A stretch of 64,000 bases of DNA from JAMZMI01 sp049115715. Lineage in GTDB: Bacteria; Bacteroidota; Bacteroidia; Cytophagales; Cyclobacteriaceae. Below, in pieces: positions 24,557 to 33,659 of the stretch. Both the position numbers and the translations under genes were made by a program. The notes beneath the pieces are model-generated. The model saw only the letters and a list, made by a program, of their open reading frames with translations. It was not told where the DNA came from and ran no database searches. Position 1 is the first letter of the stretch; every line of letters begins with the position of its first letter. The stretch spans positions 124,001 to 188,000 of the forward strand of contig JAGDZQ010000035.1 in NCBI GenBank assembly GCA_049115715.1, read 5' to 3'.

Positions 24557-25213
24557 TTATTTGCTAAGAATGGACTTTACATCATTTAGGGTAAATCCCT
24601 CAAAATTATCAATAATTAAATCAGCTTCAAGCTCTTCTCTTTTGTGAGAAGTAGCAAGGGCGATGACTTTTGCTCCGGCACTTTTTCCAGCTTTGATTCC
24701 TGAAACAGCATCTTCAAATACAATGCAGTTCTCGGGTTTTCTACCAATCGCCTCAGCACATTTAAGATATACTTCAGGATCAGGCTTGCCTTTTGTTACC
24801 ATCATGTCATCGACCACCCCAAGGAAGTACTTTCTCAGGTCAAGTCCATCCAACGTGAAAATCACATTTTCCTCTGGAGCCGAAGTTCCTACTATCATTG
24901 GGATTTCTTGATCCTTAGCAGATTTTAGAAAGGGAATTAATCCATTGGTTACCGCACGATGATTTTTATACAAATCTCGATAGATCTCTTCCTTTTCCAT
25001 ACCGATTGCTCGAGCCTCTTCTCGACTTACATCAAGATCGAATACCACTTTCACCAGATCGTCTATAGTACGACCATTCATATTATTCTTATAGAATTCT
25101 TCGCTAACCTCTACACCTCTGGCGTTCGCGAGTTTTTGCCAGGCAAGAAAATGATATTCATGGTTCTCTACGATGACACCATCCATGTCGAAAATAAGTC
25201 CTATTTCTTTCAT
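24557..25213 (-). CDS. HAD-superfamily beta-phosphoglucomutase-like hydrolase
   Basis: 218-residue HAD subfamily IA protein. Motif I is DMDGVIVEN, motif II VGTSAPEENV, and motifs III/IV are in KGKPDPEVYLKCAEAIG and FEDAVSGIKAGKSAGAKVIAL. A four-helix cap lies between motifs I and II. It is a sugar-phosphate mutase or phosphatase; substrate undefined. Its start overlaps the pafA stop by 4 nt, so translation is probably coupled. Confidence 0.9.
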   Translation of the reverse strand: MKEIGLIFDMDGVIVENHEYHFLAWQKLANARGVEVSEEFYKNNMNGRTIDDLVKVVFDLDVSREEARAIGMEKEEIYRDLYKNHRAVTNGLIPFLKSAKDQEIPMIVGTSAPEENVIFTLDGLDLRKYFLGVVDDMMVTKGKPDPEVYLKCAEAIGRKPENCIVFEDAVSGIKAGKSAGAKVIALATSHKREELEADLIIDNFEGFTLNDVKSILSK

Positions 25214-26841
25214 TCAAATAATTCTGTAATTGGCTGACCCGTGCATGCGCTGGGAAGCGATATGTTTAGCAATGATGAGAGGGTAGGAGCTATATCTATT
25301 ATAGAGATGTACCTACTAGTTTTTCCTTGTTTTATCCCGCTACCAAAGAAAAGAATTGGTATATGCGTGTCATAAGTATGACCTGATCCATGAGTAGTCC
25401 CTTTGGAACCATAATCGCCGAATAAATAGCCTGGCTTCATGGTGAAAAGCACATCTCCTGAAAGCTTTTTATTGCGACCATTACTCAAAAGAATTCCAAG
25501 ATGATCGGCAGATGATATATTCTTTAGTTCGCTAGTAGTGTAGACTTCATATATTCCTTCCATGGAATAAAGAATTTCTGAGACCATATTTTCCACATCC
25601 TCTTTGTTCTTTTCGGACTGGATTATTAAGTCTTGATTAAGAAACACTTGTTCATTCGAGATACTGGAAATCCATTCACCTTCACCCAATTGTGCCGATA
25701 GGCTATTTTGTATTCCGTTTCTCAACTCTTTGGGGGACATGTATCCACCCGGCAGTTTGTTGTCCATAAGGAATTGAGGGTTTGCTACCACTCCATGATC
25801 TGCTGTAATGAAAAGAATGTATTCGCCTTTTCCAATCTCTTGATCTAGAAACGTAAGGAACTTGGAAAGATCCTTGTCAAGCTTGATGTACGTGTCTTCG
25901 ATCTCAATTGAGTTTGGAGCAAAGCCATGTCCAATGTAATCTGTCGATGATAGACTCACTGCTATAAAATCAACTATTTTGTCCTTACCCATTTCATTGG
26001 ATTTGATCGCGTCTCTTGCAAAATCAAGCACTAGAGAGTTCCCAAATGGAGTTTGGCTGATTAAACCATAAGGACTGTTTTTTTTCCTTATTTCTTCCAA
26101 ATTGTAAGGAAAAGTTGGAGACTCTTTCCCCTTCCATATTCGCTCATATTCGGTATCATCTTTTGTGCTTTCTACGTATTCATCTTTTGGGTATGAAAGG
26201 TTCCATGTCTGGTCAAGGTATTTATTGACCATTTTCTTATCATTAAAATCGCTAACCCATTGAGGTAATTCGTCCAGATAATAATCTGAAGTGATAAAAT
26301 TCCCTGTATTGGATTCGTACCAGTATGCTCCATCAGGAGTATGCCCTGCAGGTAATATTGATCCTCGATCTTTTATAGAAACACCTATGACCTTCGACCG
26401 GAAGTTGCTTGTGAGTTTAAGCTCATCTGTTATCGTCGTTACCTGAAGGTTTCTTGGAGACATTTTTCCAGCGTTCGATTCTGTCCCCACTCCAACTGCC
26501 AAAGTATCGCCTACGCAGTATGTATTTCTTTTGAGCACTTTGCTGTACCAATCATTTCCAATGATTCCATGGTAGCGTGGAGTTGTGCCCGTATATATAG
26601 AAGCATGACCAGCGGCCGTTTTAGTCGGGATGTAGTTGTAATGAGCATTTTTGCTCATGAATCCTTCGTTTATTATTCTGTTGAATCCACCTTCTTCATA
26701 CTTTTCTTGAAACCGATAAAGATACTCTTGCTTCATTTGATCGATCACTATTCCAACTACTAGCTTTGGTTTTTTGGTCTGAGCCTGACAGCAGCTAAGT
26801 GAATGGATTGCCAATAAGGAAAGTATGATGAGGGCTCTCAT
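25210..26841 (-). CDS. Alkaline phosphatase PafA-like
   Basis: 543 residues with a signal peptide ending near Cys17/Cys18 (a lipobox is possible: SLSC). It belongs to the alkaline phosphatase superfamily, PafA type: metal-ligand Asp34 in VIDQMK, nucleophile Thr75 in PTKTAAGH, Asn in GIIGNDW, and the Lys/Arg pair of PafA in SIKDRGS. Further metal ligands are in SSTDYIGH, TADHG and THGSGH. It is a periplasmic or surface phosphomonoesterase releasing phosphate from organic esters. An exact -7 element lies 22 nt upstream; the HAD gene overlaps its end. Confidence 0.92.
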   Translation of the reverse strand: MRALIILSLLAIHSLSCCQAQTKKPKLVVGIVIDQMKQEYLYRFQEKYEEGGFNRIINEGFMSKNAHYNYIPTKTAAGHASIYTGTTPRYHGIIGNDWYSKVLKRNTYCVGDTLAVGVGTESNAGKMSPRNLQVTTITDELKLTSNFRSKVIGVSIKDRGSILPAGHTPDGAYWYESNTGNFITSDYYLDELPQWVSDFNDKKMVNKYLDQTWNLSYPKDEYVESTKDDTEYERIWKGKESPTFPYNLEEIRKKNSPYGLISQTPFGNSLVLDFARDAIKSNEMGKDKIVDFIAVSLSSTDYIGHGFAPNSIEIEDTYIKLDKDLSKFLTFLDQEIGKGEYILFITADHGVVANPQFLMDNKLPGGYMSPKELRNGIQNSLSAQLGEGEWISSISNEQVFLNQDLIIQSEKNKEDVENMVSEILYSMEGIYEVYTTSELKNISSADHLGILLSNGRNKKLSGDVLFTMKPGYLFGDYGSKGTTHGSGHTYDTHIPILFFGSGIKQGKTSRYISIIDIAPTLSSLLNISLPSACTGQPITELFE

Positions 26842-26863
26842 GATCAGATCTATTTTAAAAATC

Positions 26864-26871
26864 CAAATGTA
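26864..26871 (-). promoter_or_regulatory. -7 promoter element of the pafA operon
   Basis: TACATTTG on the minus strand, ending 22 nt before the pafA ATG, matches TAnnTTTG exactly. Confidence 0.45.
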
Positions 26872-27380
26872 GAAATTAAGATTTACTCTAATGTTAAAAT
26901 AGGGTAATGATTAAGCTTTTTATACGAATGGAAAATTGAACTCATTCAATCTGGTTTTAGATAAATAAGTTATGCAAGAAGTTGTAGGAAATGAGAGAAC
27001 AGATAAAAAAAGATCTTTCGATTCCCACAATCAACAAAAAGACTAATCAATCTGAAGATTGATCGACTTCCTTCCTTGGTATACCTTTTGAAACCCAAAG
27101 ATTTTTCAAGAAAACTCAGATTCCTTGTAATAAGGCCAATTTACATTTTCTATCTAATGATATAGTCAAGGCGTCTTCAACTCTTATCAAATAGTAAGGG
27201 ATCTTGAAGGTGATTCCACATGATTTTTGTCCGATATTCAAACAATGACTCCCTTGAAGTCAGATCATTTTGGCTTCAAATTGTCGCTAATTTAGACCTG
27301 ATTTAATTTGACCCTCATATTGGTCATATAATAGCCCTCCTCCCAAAGTTTCGATTCTTTTAGAATACTAAGCACCCAAA
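26872..27380. other. Intergenic region between divergent pafA and the PKD lipoprotein gene
   Basis: About 510 nt without a credible gene. It holds an 18-nt palindrome (ATCAATCT, GA, AGATTGAT; 27046-27063) and a spaced dyad TGACC-N8-GGTCA (27309-27326) that could be operators for the downstream lipoprotein gene. No RNA gene or repeat family was recognised. The length is unusual for this compact genome. Confidence 0.4.
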
Positions 27381-27388
27381 TATATTTG
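27381..27388 (+). promoter_or_regulatory. -7 promoter element for the PKD lipoprotein gene
   Basis: TATATTTG matches TAnnTTTG. The start would lie near 27392, and the leader would contain a hairpin formed by ATAATTCC (27399-27406) and GGAATTAT (27420-27427). Confidence 0.45.
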
Positions 27389-27469
27389 TCCGCATGTGAT
27401 AATTCCTTTAATCAATGAGGGAATTATTGCCGCTTAATCAAAATGGAAACCAAACCAACGAGAAAAATT

Positions 27470-29302
27470 ATGAGAATAACAAAACTACGAAAGTTAATGA
27501 GTGGCTTGGCTTTATCGTTTCTGGTCTTCGGGCTTGCAGTGGTAACGTCTTGTTCAGAAGATGAGGCACAAAAGTTCGAGCTACTAAAGGCAGCTTTTAC
27601 ATCTGATATTACATCCGTTACAGAAAAAGGGACAGTGAACTTTTCAAGTGAAACAAGTGAAGGAGGACCTGATGGATGGGAGTGGACTTTTGATGGAGGT
27701 ACTCCTCCAACTTCTAATGCTCAAAACCCAGCAATCGTGTATAATGAAGCGGGTACCTATCTTGTTGCATTGAGAGTAACAAGAGAGGCAAATAATGCAG
27801 GTATTTCTGTTGTTGACTCGACATATATCACTGTAGTAGACGGGCCTGTAAGTAACTTTGAAGCAGTAAGTGCTACAGAGATTAACGTAGGAGAAAGCGT
27901 AACTTTTAGAAACTTAAGCCTTAGCGGTTCCACCTTGGAATGGGCTTTCGACGGAGGCTCACCAGCAACTTCTACAGCAGCAGAAGTAGAAGTTACCTAT
28001 AGTGAAGTGGGTGTTTATGATGTAAGCCTTACTAGCACGCTAAACGGATCTTCTGATACTAAAACAGAAGAAGCAATGGTCACTGTTACATTGCCTGATA
28101 TGGTTGCTGACTTTACTGTTGATTCAGAATCTGTCATTGAAGGAGCGTCAGTTACTTTCTCAGATGCAACTACTAATGGTCCTGATAGCTGGGCTTGGAC
28201 ATTTGAAGGTGGAGATATCGAAACCTCAACAGAGCAAAACCCTGTTGTGACTTATGCAGTGGCTGGAACATACACAGTTACGCTTTCTGCAACACGTGCA
28301 AGTGATATGTTTAATTCGTCTGTAGAGAAAGTTGGATTTATAACTGTTAGCGCAGAGCCATTTGCGGTACCTGGTGTAGTTCAATTTAAGGATTGGAATG
28401 CGGGCGGACAAGGCGTAGGTTACAATGATACAGACGCTAATGGCCCTGTTGTTGAAGGAGATGAGGCCAATCCAAATATTGGTTTTACATCTGACGGAGA
28501 ATGGTTGGAGTATACAATTGATGTTGCGGAAGCGGCAACTTATAAGGTTGATTTCGTTACAGCATCTAATAATGCTAATCCAGGTCAGGTGAAGCTTCAA
28601 ACTGATGATGGGGTTTCTGATTTGTCTGAGCAGATTGATTTCCCTAATACAGGAGGATGGCAGGCGTATACGACTACCTCGACTACTGTTGTATTGCCAG
28701 CTGGTGTTCAGGTAATCAGATTCTTTCAAGTAAGAGGGGGTTCCAATTATAGAACAATGACGTTCTCAAAATTCGAGCTTAAGGTAGTTTGTGATGAGGC
28801 GGCAAACCTTGTTGGCTGTGGAGGACATGCAAATGGAGAGACTGATATTCTTAGATGGTATGCATTTGAAAATGGAGCTCCAGAAACTGATAAAAACAGC
28901 CTGCTTTCGGTATCAACAGAACAAGCCAATGAGGGCAACAGCAGCATTAAGTATACTTTTGTTGATGCAAATACCACACAGCATTTCGTGCTTAATAATG
29001 TGGTATTCGATGTGCCTTCCGAGGCAAGTTATAAATTGGATGTAGATGTATTCGGAGATAACTTATCAGGCGGTACTGACTGGGTGATGGAGATTTCTAT
29101 GCGACCATCTAACGATATAGCCGATAGTGAAACCTATAAAGTTTGGAGTAGAAAGGCTGGTGGATCTTGGCAGACACTCTCGGTTACACATACGCTACCT
29201 GCTGGAGAGTATATTGTTGGTTTCAAAGTGTTTACTCCAGGGTTTACCACAGATCTTACACTTGACTATTATGTAGACAATATTGTGGTGACAAAACAAT
29301 AA
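27470..29302 (+). CDS. PKD-repeat lipoprotein with CBM6-like module
   Basis: 610 residues from ATG 27470, which places a basic n-region before a lipoprotein signal (FGLAVVTSC, Cys28); a start at 27443 is possible. Three PKD/Ig-like repeats (about 40-295) each carry the W-x-F-[DE]-G-G turn and the end motif AGTYxV. A CBM6-like beta-sandwich (about 300-440) has WLEYTIDV and ATYKVDFVTAS; a last beta-sandwich ends the protein. It is probably a surface-anchored glycan-binding protein. No SusC/SusD genes adjoin it, so its polysaccharide is unknown. Confidence 0.85.
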   Translation: MRITKLRKLMSGLALSFLVFGLAVVTSCSEDEAQKFELLKAAFTSDITSVTEKGTVNFSSETSEGGPDGWEWTFDGGTPPTSNAQNPAIVYNEAGTYLVALRVTREANNAGISVVDSTYITVVDGPVSNFEAVSATEINVGESVTFRNLSLSGSTLEWAFDGGSPATSTAAEVEVTYSEVGVYDVSLTSTLNGSSDTKTEEAMVTVTLPDMVADFTVDSESVIEGASVTFSDATTNGPDSWAWTFEGGDIETSTEQNPVVTYAVAGTYTVTLSATRASDMFNSSVEKVGFITVSAEPFAVPGVVQFKDWNAGGQGVGYNDTDANGPVVEGDEANPNIGFTSDGEWLEYTIDVAEAATYKVDFVTASNNANPGQVKLQTDDGVSDLSEQIDFPNTGGWQAYTTTSTTVVLPAGVQVIRFFQVRGGSNYRTMTFSKFELKVVCDEAANLVGCGGHANGETDILRWYAFENGAPETDKNSLLSVSTEQANEGNSSIKYTFVDANTTQHFVLNNVVFDVPSEASYKLDVDVFGDNLSGGTDWVMEISMRPSNDIADSETYKVWSRKAGGSWQTLSVTHTLPAGEYIVGFKVFTPGFTTDLTLDYYVDNIVVTKQ

Positions 29303-29326
29303 GCTAGTAAATTTTATATTAATCGA

Positions 29327-29357
29327 AAGCCTTGGAAGAAACTCCAGGGCTTTTTTT
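29327..29357 (+). terminator. Intrinsic terminator after the PKD lipoprotein gene
   Basis: AAGCCTTGGA (29327-29336), 6-nt loop, TCCAGGGCTT (29343-29352, one G-T pair), with a run of seven T (29351-29357). It lies just before the end of the convergent glucosidase gene. Confidence 0.85.
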
Positions 29358-29368
29358 GTGCTTATGTT

Positions 29369-31996
29369 TTAATCGTTATGATACTTATGAATCATCTCTG
29401 CCACTAACCCAGTCCATCCGGTTTGATGAGAGGCACCTAGCCCTTCTCCTGTGTCTCCATGGAAGTATTCATAAAAGAGAATGTGATCTTTGAAATTCGG
29501 ATCGTTTTGGAATTTTAAATCTCCTCCGAATACCGGCCTTTTCCCGTTTTCGTCTTTGGTGAAAATCGAGAACATGCGTCTGCAAATTCCTCGCGTTACC
29601 TCAACGAGATTCGAATGATTACCACTTCCTTTAGGGAATTCGATTTTATATTCCTCCGTGTAATACTCCGAATACTTGAGTAGTGATTCGAGGATCAGAT
29701 AATTGACAGGAAACCATATTGGACCTCTCCAATTAGAATTACCACCGAAGAAAGAAGAATCAGATTCTCCGGGTAAATAGGAGACGCTGAGTGTTTGCCC
29801 TTGGATTTTGAGTGTGTAGGGATTTTTATCATGAAACTTAGATAATGCTCTGATGCCAAAGTCTGAGAGGAATTCCTCGGGATCTAGCATTCTTTCAAGT
29901 ATTTTTTTCATTCTAAAACCCCTAAGAATACTTAGAAGACGAGACTCACCCTTGCCCTGAGACTCCCATCTTGAAACTAGAGAAGCAAGCCTCGGTCGCT
30001 CTTTTAGGAAAAACTCTAGTCGTTCTGTAAATTCAGTTAGATTCTTGTAATTCTTATCTCGAAGGATTTGCACTGCATACAATGGGATTAATCCAACCAT
30101 TGATCGAATTTTCATTCTTTGATTTGACTTTCCAGGAGTATGCATTACGTCGTAGTAGAAAAAGTCGTCCTCATCCCAAAGATCTACATTGGAATCGCCG
30201 ATGTTATTCATAGCACCTGCTATGTATAAGAAATGCTCAAAAAACTTGCTGGCCATATCCTGATATACAGGATTCTCCATGGATAAGTCCAATGCTATTT
30301 TGAGCATGTTGAGTGAAAACATTGCCATCCAGCTAGTACTGTCAGCTTGTTCCAGCTTCGCATCTTCTACCACGGGGTGATTGCGGTCAAAAACACCGAT
30401 GTTATCCAGCCCTAAGAATCCACCTTCAAATACATTGTTTCCTTCTGCATCCTTTCTATTGACCCACCAGGTGAAGTTCAGGGAAAGCTTATGAAATGCC
30501 TTTTGCAGAAATTCAAAGTCAGCTTTTCCATTGATCTCTTTGTCAATTTCAAATACTCGCATCACAGCCCATGCATGTACCGGAGGATTCACATCACTGA
30601 AGTTCCATTCATATGCAGGTATCTGACCATTAGGATGCAGGTATCTGTCTTTTAGTAGAAGCAGGAGTTGATTTTTAGCAAACTCAGAGTCAATCCTGGC
30701 GATTGGGATGCAATGAAAGGCAAGATCCCATGCAGCAAACCACGGATACTCCCATTTGTCAGGCATAGACAGCACATCATAGTTGTACATGTGTTGCCAT
30801 GCTGAGTTTCTACCTGTTTTTCTGTTTTTTGAAGGCTTTAATCGACCTGGATCTCCATTGATCCAGTTTTTGATATTGTAATAGTAGAACTGCTTACTCC
30901 ACATCATTCCTGCCCAAGCCTGCCTCTGAATACTTTTAAGATCAGCATCCTCTACTTTTCCATGTTTGAAATCAAAGAATTCATCGGCATCAGTGCGTCT
31001 TTCAGACTGTATTTCTTCAAAATCAGAAAAAGGATTCTCAAGATCTTCCTTACAAAATCTAACTTTTACGGTAGAAGAACCCTTGGCCGGGACGACCAAT
31101 TGGAATATGCCACTCCCTTTTGTGCCTTTTGCGGATGGGTTTATTGCCTCTTTTTTTCCATCAACGATATAATCGTTAATTCCGTCCTTAGTGTATTTTG
31201 TGTGATTTTTGGTTCCATAAAGCCTCTTTCTGTTAGTTTCATTGTCACAGAAGGCCATCTCTGAGAGCTGATCGTCAAAGTAAATATTGAAAGATCCGAG
31301 AAGGTGATGATCGACCTTCATGCCATTGGCTCCATCCTTACGCACGGAAGGTTTTACTTTGTCTCTTCCAGATGACCAAGTGTTTCTAAACCAAATCGTA
31401 GGTAAAATCACGAGTTCGGCATCTTTATCACCTCGATTATGAACTTCCGCGGTGAGTAAGAAGTCGTCAGGGCTATTCTTGTCGTAATTGAGGTAAATGT
31501 CGAAGTACTCATCCTTATCAAATACACCCGTATCCATTATCTCAAACTCTTTCAAGTCTTTCGACCTTCCAGCGTTGGAATCAACCAATTTAGAATACGG
31601 AAACTCGCTTTGAGGATACTTATATAGCATCTTCATGTGAGAGTGAGTGGGAGTACTGTCTAGATAATAATATAGCTCTTTTACGTCCTCACCATGATTT
31701 CCCTCATAACTCGTAAGTCCGAAGAGGCGTTCCTTTAATATGCTGTCTTTGCCATTCCAGAAAGCCCAGGAAAAACAAATTCGTTGATCCGAATTACAAA
31801 AACCGCCAATGCCATCTTCACCCCAGCGATAAGCTTTGCTTCTGGCATGATCATGAATGACACTTTCCCACACATTGCCGGATTCAGTGTAATCTTCCCT
31901 TACTGTAGCCCATTGTCTTTCGCTAACGTATGGACCCCACTCTTTCCATGGAGTTCCGTTTTTAGCATTTAGCAATCTCTCTTCTTCTGTAGTCAT
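29369..31996 (-). CDS. GH63-like (MGH1-type) glucosidase
   Basis: 875 residues from the ATG at 31996 (MTTEEERLLNAKNG); in-frame codons farther upstream are unlikely to be translated. The protein has an N-terminal beta-sandwich (to about 380) and a C-terminal (alpha/alpha)6 barrel with WEYPWFAAWDLAFH, GQIPAYEWNFSDVNPPVHAWA, GGFLGLDNIG and NWRGPIWFPVNYL, the signature of the GH63/MGH1-like family. No signal peptide, so it is probably cytoplasmic. Likely substrates are glucosylated small molecules or oligosaccharides such as mannosylglycerate-type solutes; this is undetermined. Confidence 0.88.
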   Translation of the reverse strand: MTTEEERLLNAKNGTPWKEWGPYVSERQWATVREDYTESGNVWESVIHDHARSKAYRWGEDGIGGFCNSDQRICFSWAFWNGKDSILKERLFGLTSYEGNHGEDVKELYYYLDSTPTHSHMKMLYKYPQSEFPYSKLVDSNAGRSKDLKEFEIMDTGVFDKDEYFDIYLNYDKNSPDDFLLTAEVHNRGDKDAELVILPTIWFRNTWSSGRDKVKPSVRKDGANGMKVDHHLLGSFNIYFDDQLSEMAFCDNETNRKRLYGTKNHTKYTKDGINDYIVDGKKEAINPSAKGTKGSGIFQLVVPAKGSSTVKVRFCKEDLENPFSDFEEIQSERRTDADEFFDFKHGKVEDADLKSIQRQAWAGMMWSKQFYYYNIKNWINGDPGRLKPSKNRKTGRNSAWQHMYNYDVLSMPDKWEYPWFAAWDLAFHCIPIARIDSEFAKNQLLLLLKDRYLHPNGQIPAYEWNFSDVNPPVHAWAVMRVFEIDKEINGKADFEFLQKAFHKLSLNFTWWVNRKDAEGNNVFEGGFLGLDNIGVFDRNHPVVEDAKLEQADSTSWMAMFSLNMLKIALDLSMENPVYQDMASKFFEHFLYIAGAMNNIGDSNVDLWDEDDFFYYDVMHTPGKSNQRMKIRSMVGLIPLYAVQILRDKNYKNLTEFTERLEFFLKERPRLASLVSRWESQGKGESRLLSILRGFRMKKILERMLDPEEFLSDFGIRALSKFHDKNPYTLKIQGQTLSVSYLPGESDSSFFGGNSNWRGPIWFPVNYLILESLLKYSEYYTEEYKIEFPKGSGNHSNLVEVTRGICRRMFSIFTKDENGKRPVFGGDLKFQNDPNFKDHILFYEYFHGDTGEGLGASHQTGWTGLVAEMIHKYHND

Positions 31997-32082
31997 GATC
32001 TTTAATTGAGGCTGCAAAGCAAATAAAAAAGAAGTATTTTCAAATCCTTTAACAAATCGATTTTGGGTTAAGCTGATTCTGC

Positions 32083-32090
32083 TAATTTTG
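32083..32090 (+). promoter_or_regulatory. -7 element 4 nt before guaA
   Basis: TAATTTTG matches TAnnTTTG and is followed by CGGG and the ATG. A TTTTG at 32061-32065 is a possible -33 element (17-nt spacing). The mRNA would be leaderless or nearly so. Confidence 0.5.
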
Positions 32091-32094
32091 CGGG

Positions 32095-33621
32095 ATGACA
32101 GACAAAATTCTAATCCTGGATTTCGGATCACAATATACCCAACTAATTGCGAGAAGAGTAAGAGAGTTGGATGTTTATTGTGAAATTCATCCTTATAATA
32201 AATTTCCATTACAAGATTCATCAGTAAAAGGCGTCATCCTTAGTGGAAGCCCATGTTCTGTATTGCAAGATGAAGCTCCGGATGTTGACCTGGAATCATT
32301 TGGAGATTTACCCATTCTTGGAGTCTGCTATGGTGCCCAGCTGATCGCTCACAAGATGGGGGGTGTTGTCAGTCGCTCGGAGCACCGTGAATACGGCAGA
32401 GCCAAGTTGGATCATATCGATACCAGAATTGATTTGTTGAAAGAAATGAACTTCGGAAGTGAAGTTTGGATGTCTCATGGGGATACCATTACAAACCTGC
32501 CTGATAATTTTAAGCTGATAGCACATACAGAGAGCATTCCTGTAGCTGCTTTTCAGATAGAAGAAAAGCCTGTATACGGAATTCAATTTCATCCCGAGGT
32601 AACACATTCGATGGAAGGAAAAACCCTTCTTAGAAACTTCGTTGTACATATTTGTAAAGCAAAGCAAGATTGGACAGCAGATATCTTTGCTGAAAATACG
32701 ATCAAGGAATTAAAAGAAAAGCTTGGTGACGACAAGGTGGTAATGGGCTTGTCCGGGGGCGTTGACTCTTCAGTTGCTGCTATCCTCATTCATCATGCGA
32801 TAGGTAAAAATCTGTACTGCATTTTTGTTGACAATGGTCTTCTTCGTAAAAATGAATTCGAACAAGTACTTCAATCCTATGAAGGACTTGGTCTAAACGT
32901 AAAAGGAGTAGACGCCAAATCAGAATTTTATGGAGCCTTGAAGGGGCTTACAGATCCAGAGGAAAAACGAAAAGCTATTGGCAAAACCTTCATAGAAATA
33001 TTTGATCAAGAAGCGCAGAAAATTAAAGACGTCAAATGGCTAGGTCAGGGTACTATTTACCCTGATATAATTGAATCAGTGTCTGTAAACGGCCCCTCTG
33101 TTACTATCAAGTCACATCACAATGTCGGGGGACTTCCTGAAAAAATGAACCTCAAAGTAGTTGAACCGCTCAATACGCTCTTCAAGGATGGAGTTCGAAA
33201 TGTAGGAAGGGCTCTTGAAATCCCTGACTTTATTTTGGGAAGACACCCATTTCCTGGTCCAGGTCTTGGAATTAGAATCCTTGGAGATATCACAGCTGAG
33301 AAAGTGAGAATTCTACAGGAGGTGGACGATATTTTTATTTCTTCACTAAAAGAGGGTGGACATTACGACCAAGTTTGGCAGGCAGGAGCGATGCTACTTC
33401 CCGTTCAGTCCGTCGGTGTAATGGGAGATGAGCGCACCTATGAAAATGTTGTAGCACTTAGGGCTGTTTCCAGCCTTGATGGCATGACTGCTGACTGGTG
33501 TCATTTACCCTATGATTTTTTAGGCAAAGTTTCCAATAAGATTATCAATCGAGTGAAAGGGGTGAATCGAGTCGTTTACGATATTAGTTCTAAACCACCG
33601 GCAACCATAGAGTGGGAATAA
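32095..33621 (+). CDS. guaA: GMP synthase (glutamine-hydrolysing)
   Basis: 508 residues. The class I glutaminase domain (1-190) has nucleophile GVCYGAQLI and triad His in GIQFHPEVTHS. The ATP-pyrophosphatase domain (about 200-385) has the P-loop GLSGGVDSSV, and the C-terminal dimerisation domain ends in the conserved PPATIEWE. It aminates XMP to GMP in purine synthesis. It is divergent from the glucosidase gene, with a promoter motif almost touching the start codon. Confidence 0.98.
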   Translation: MTDKILILDFGSQYTQLIARRVRELDVYCEIHPYNKFPLQDSSVKGVILSGSPCSVLQDEAPDVDLESFGDLPILGVCYGAQLIAHKMGGVVSRSEHREYGRAKLDHIDTRIDLLKEMNFGSEVWMSHGDTITNLPDNFKLIAHTESIPVAAFQIEEKPVYGIQFHPEVTHSMEGKTLLRNFVVHICKAKQDWTADIFAENTIKELKEKLGDDKVVMGLSGGVDSSVAAILIHHAIGKNLYCIFVDNGLLRKNEFEQVLQSYEGLGLNVKGVDAKSEFYGALKGLTDPEEKRKAIGKTFIEIFDQEAQKIKDVKWLGQGTIYPDIIESVSVNGPSVTIKSHHNVGGLPEKMNLKVVEPLNTLFKDGVRNVGRALEIPDFILGRHPFPGPGLGIRILGDITAEKVRILQEVDDIFISSLKEGGHYDQVWQAGAMLLPVQSVGVMGDERTYENVVALRAVSSLDGMTADWCHLPYDFLGKVSNKIINRVKGVNRVVYDISSKPPATIEWE

Positions 33622-33659
33622 TTTGGCTAAATTGAATGTTTATCTAACCTAACCAGATT

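Noticed and set aside
26998..27020. T-run on the minus strand near 27003-27011 as a terminator
   Set aside because: The adjacent stem has only three base pairs and would sit upstream of the pafA promoter.
28226..28729. 167-codon open frame antisense to the PKD lipoprotein gene
   Set aside because: Overlaps CBM6-coding sequence with clear protein similarity on the other strand; the antisense product is Cys/Arg/Ile-rich and low in credibility.
27381..29302. Polysaccharide utilisation locus around the PKD/CBM6 lipoprotein and GH63-like gene
   Set aside because: No SusC/SusD pair, the two genes converge, and the glucosidase has no export signal.
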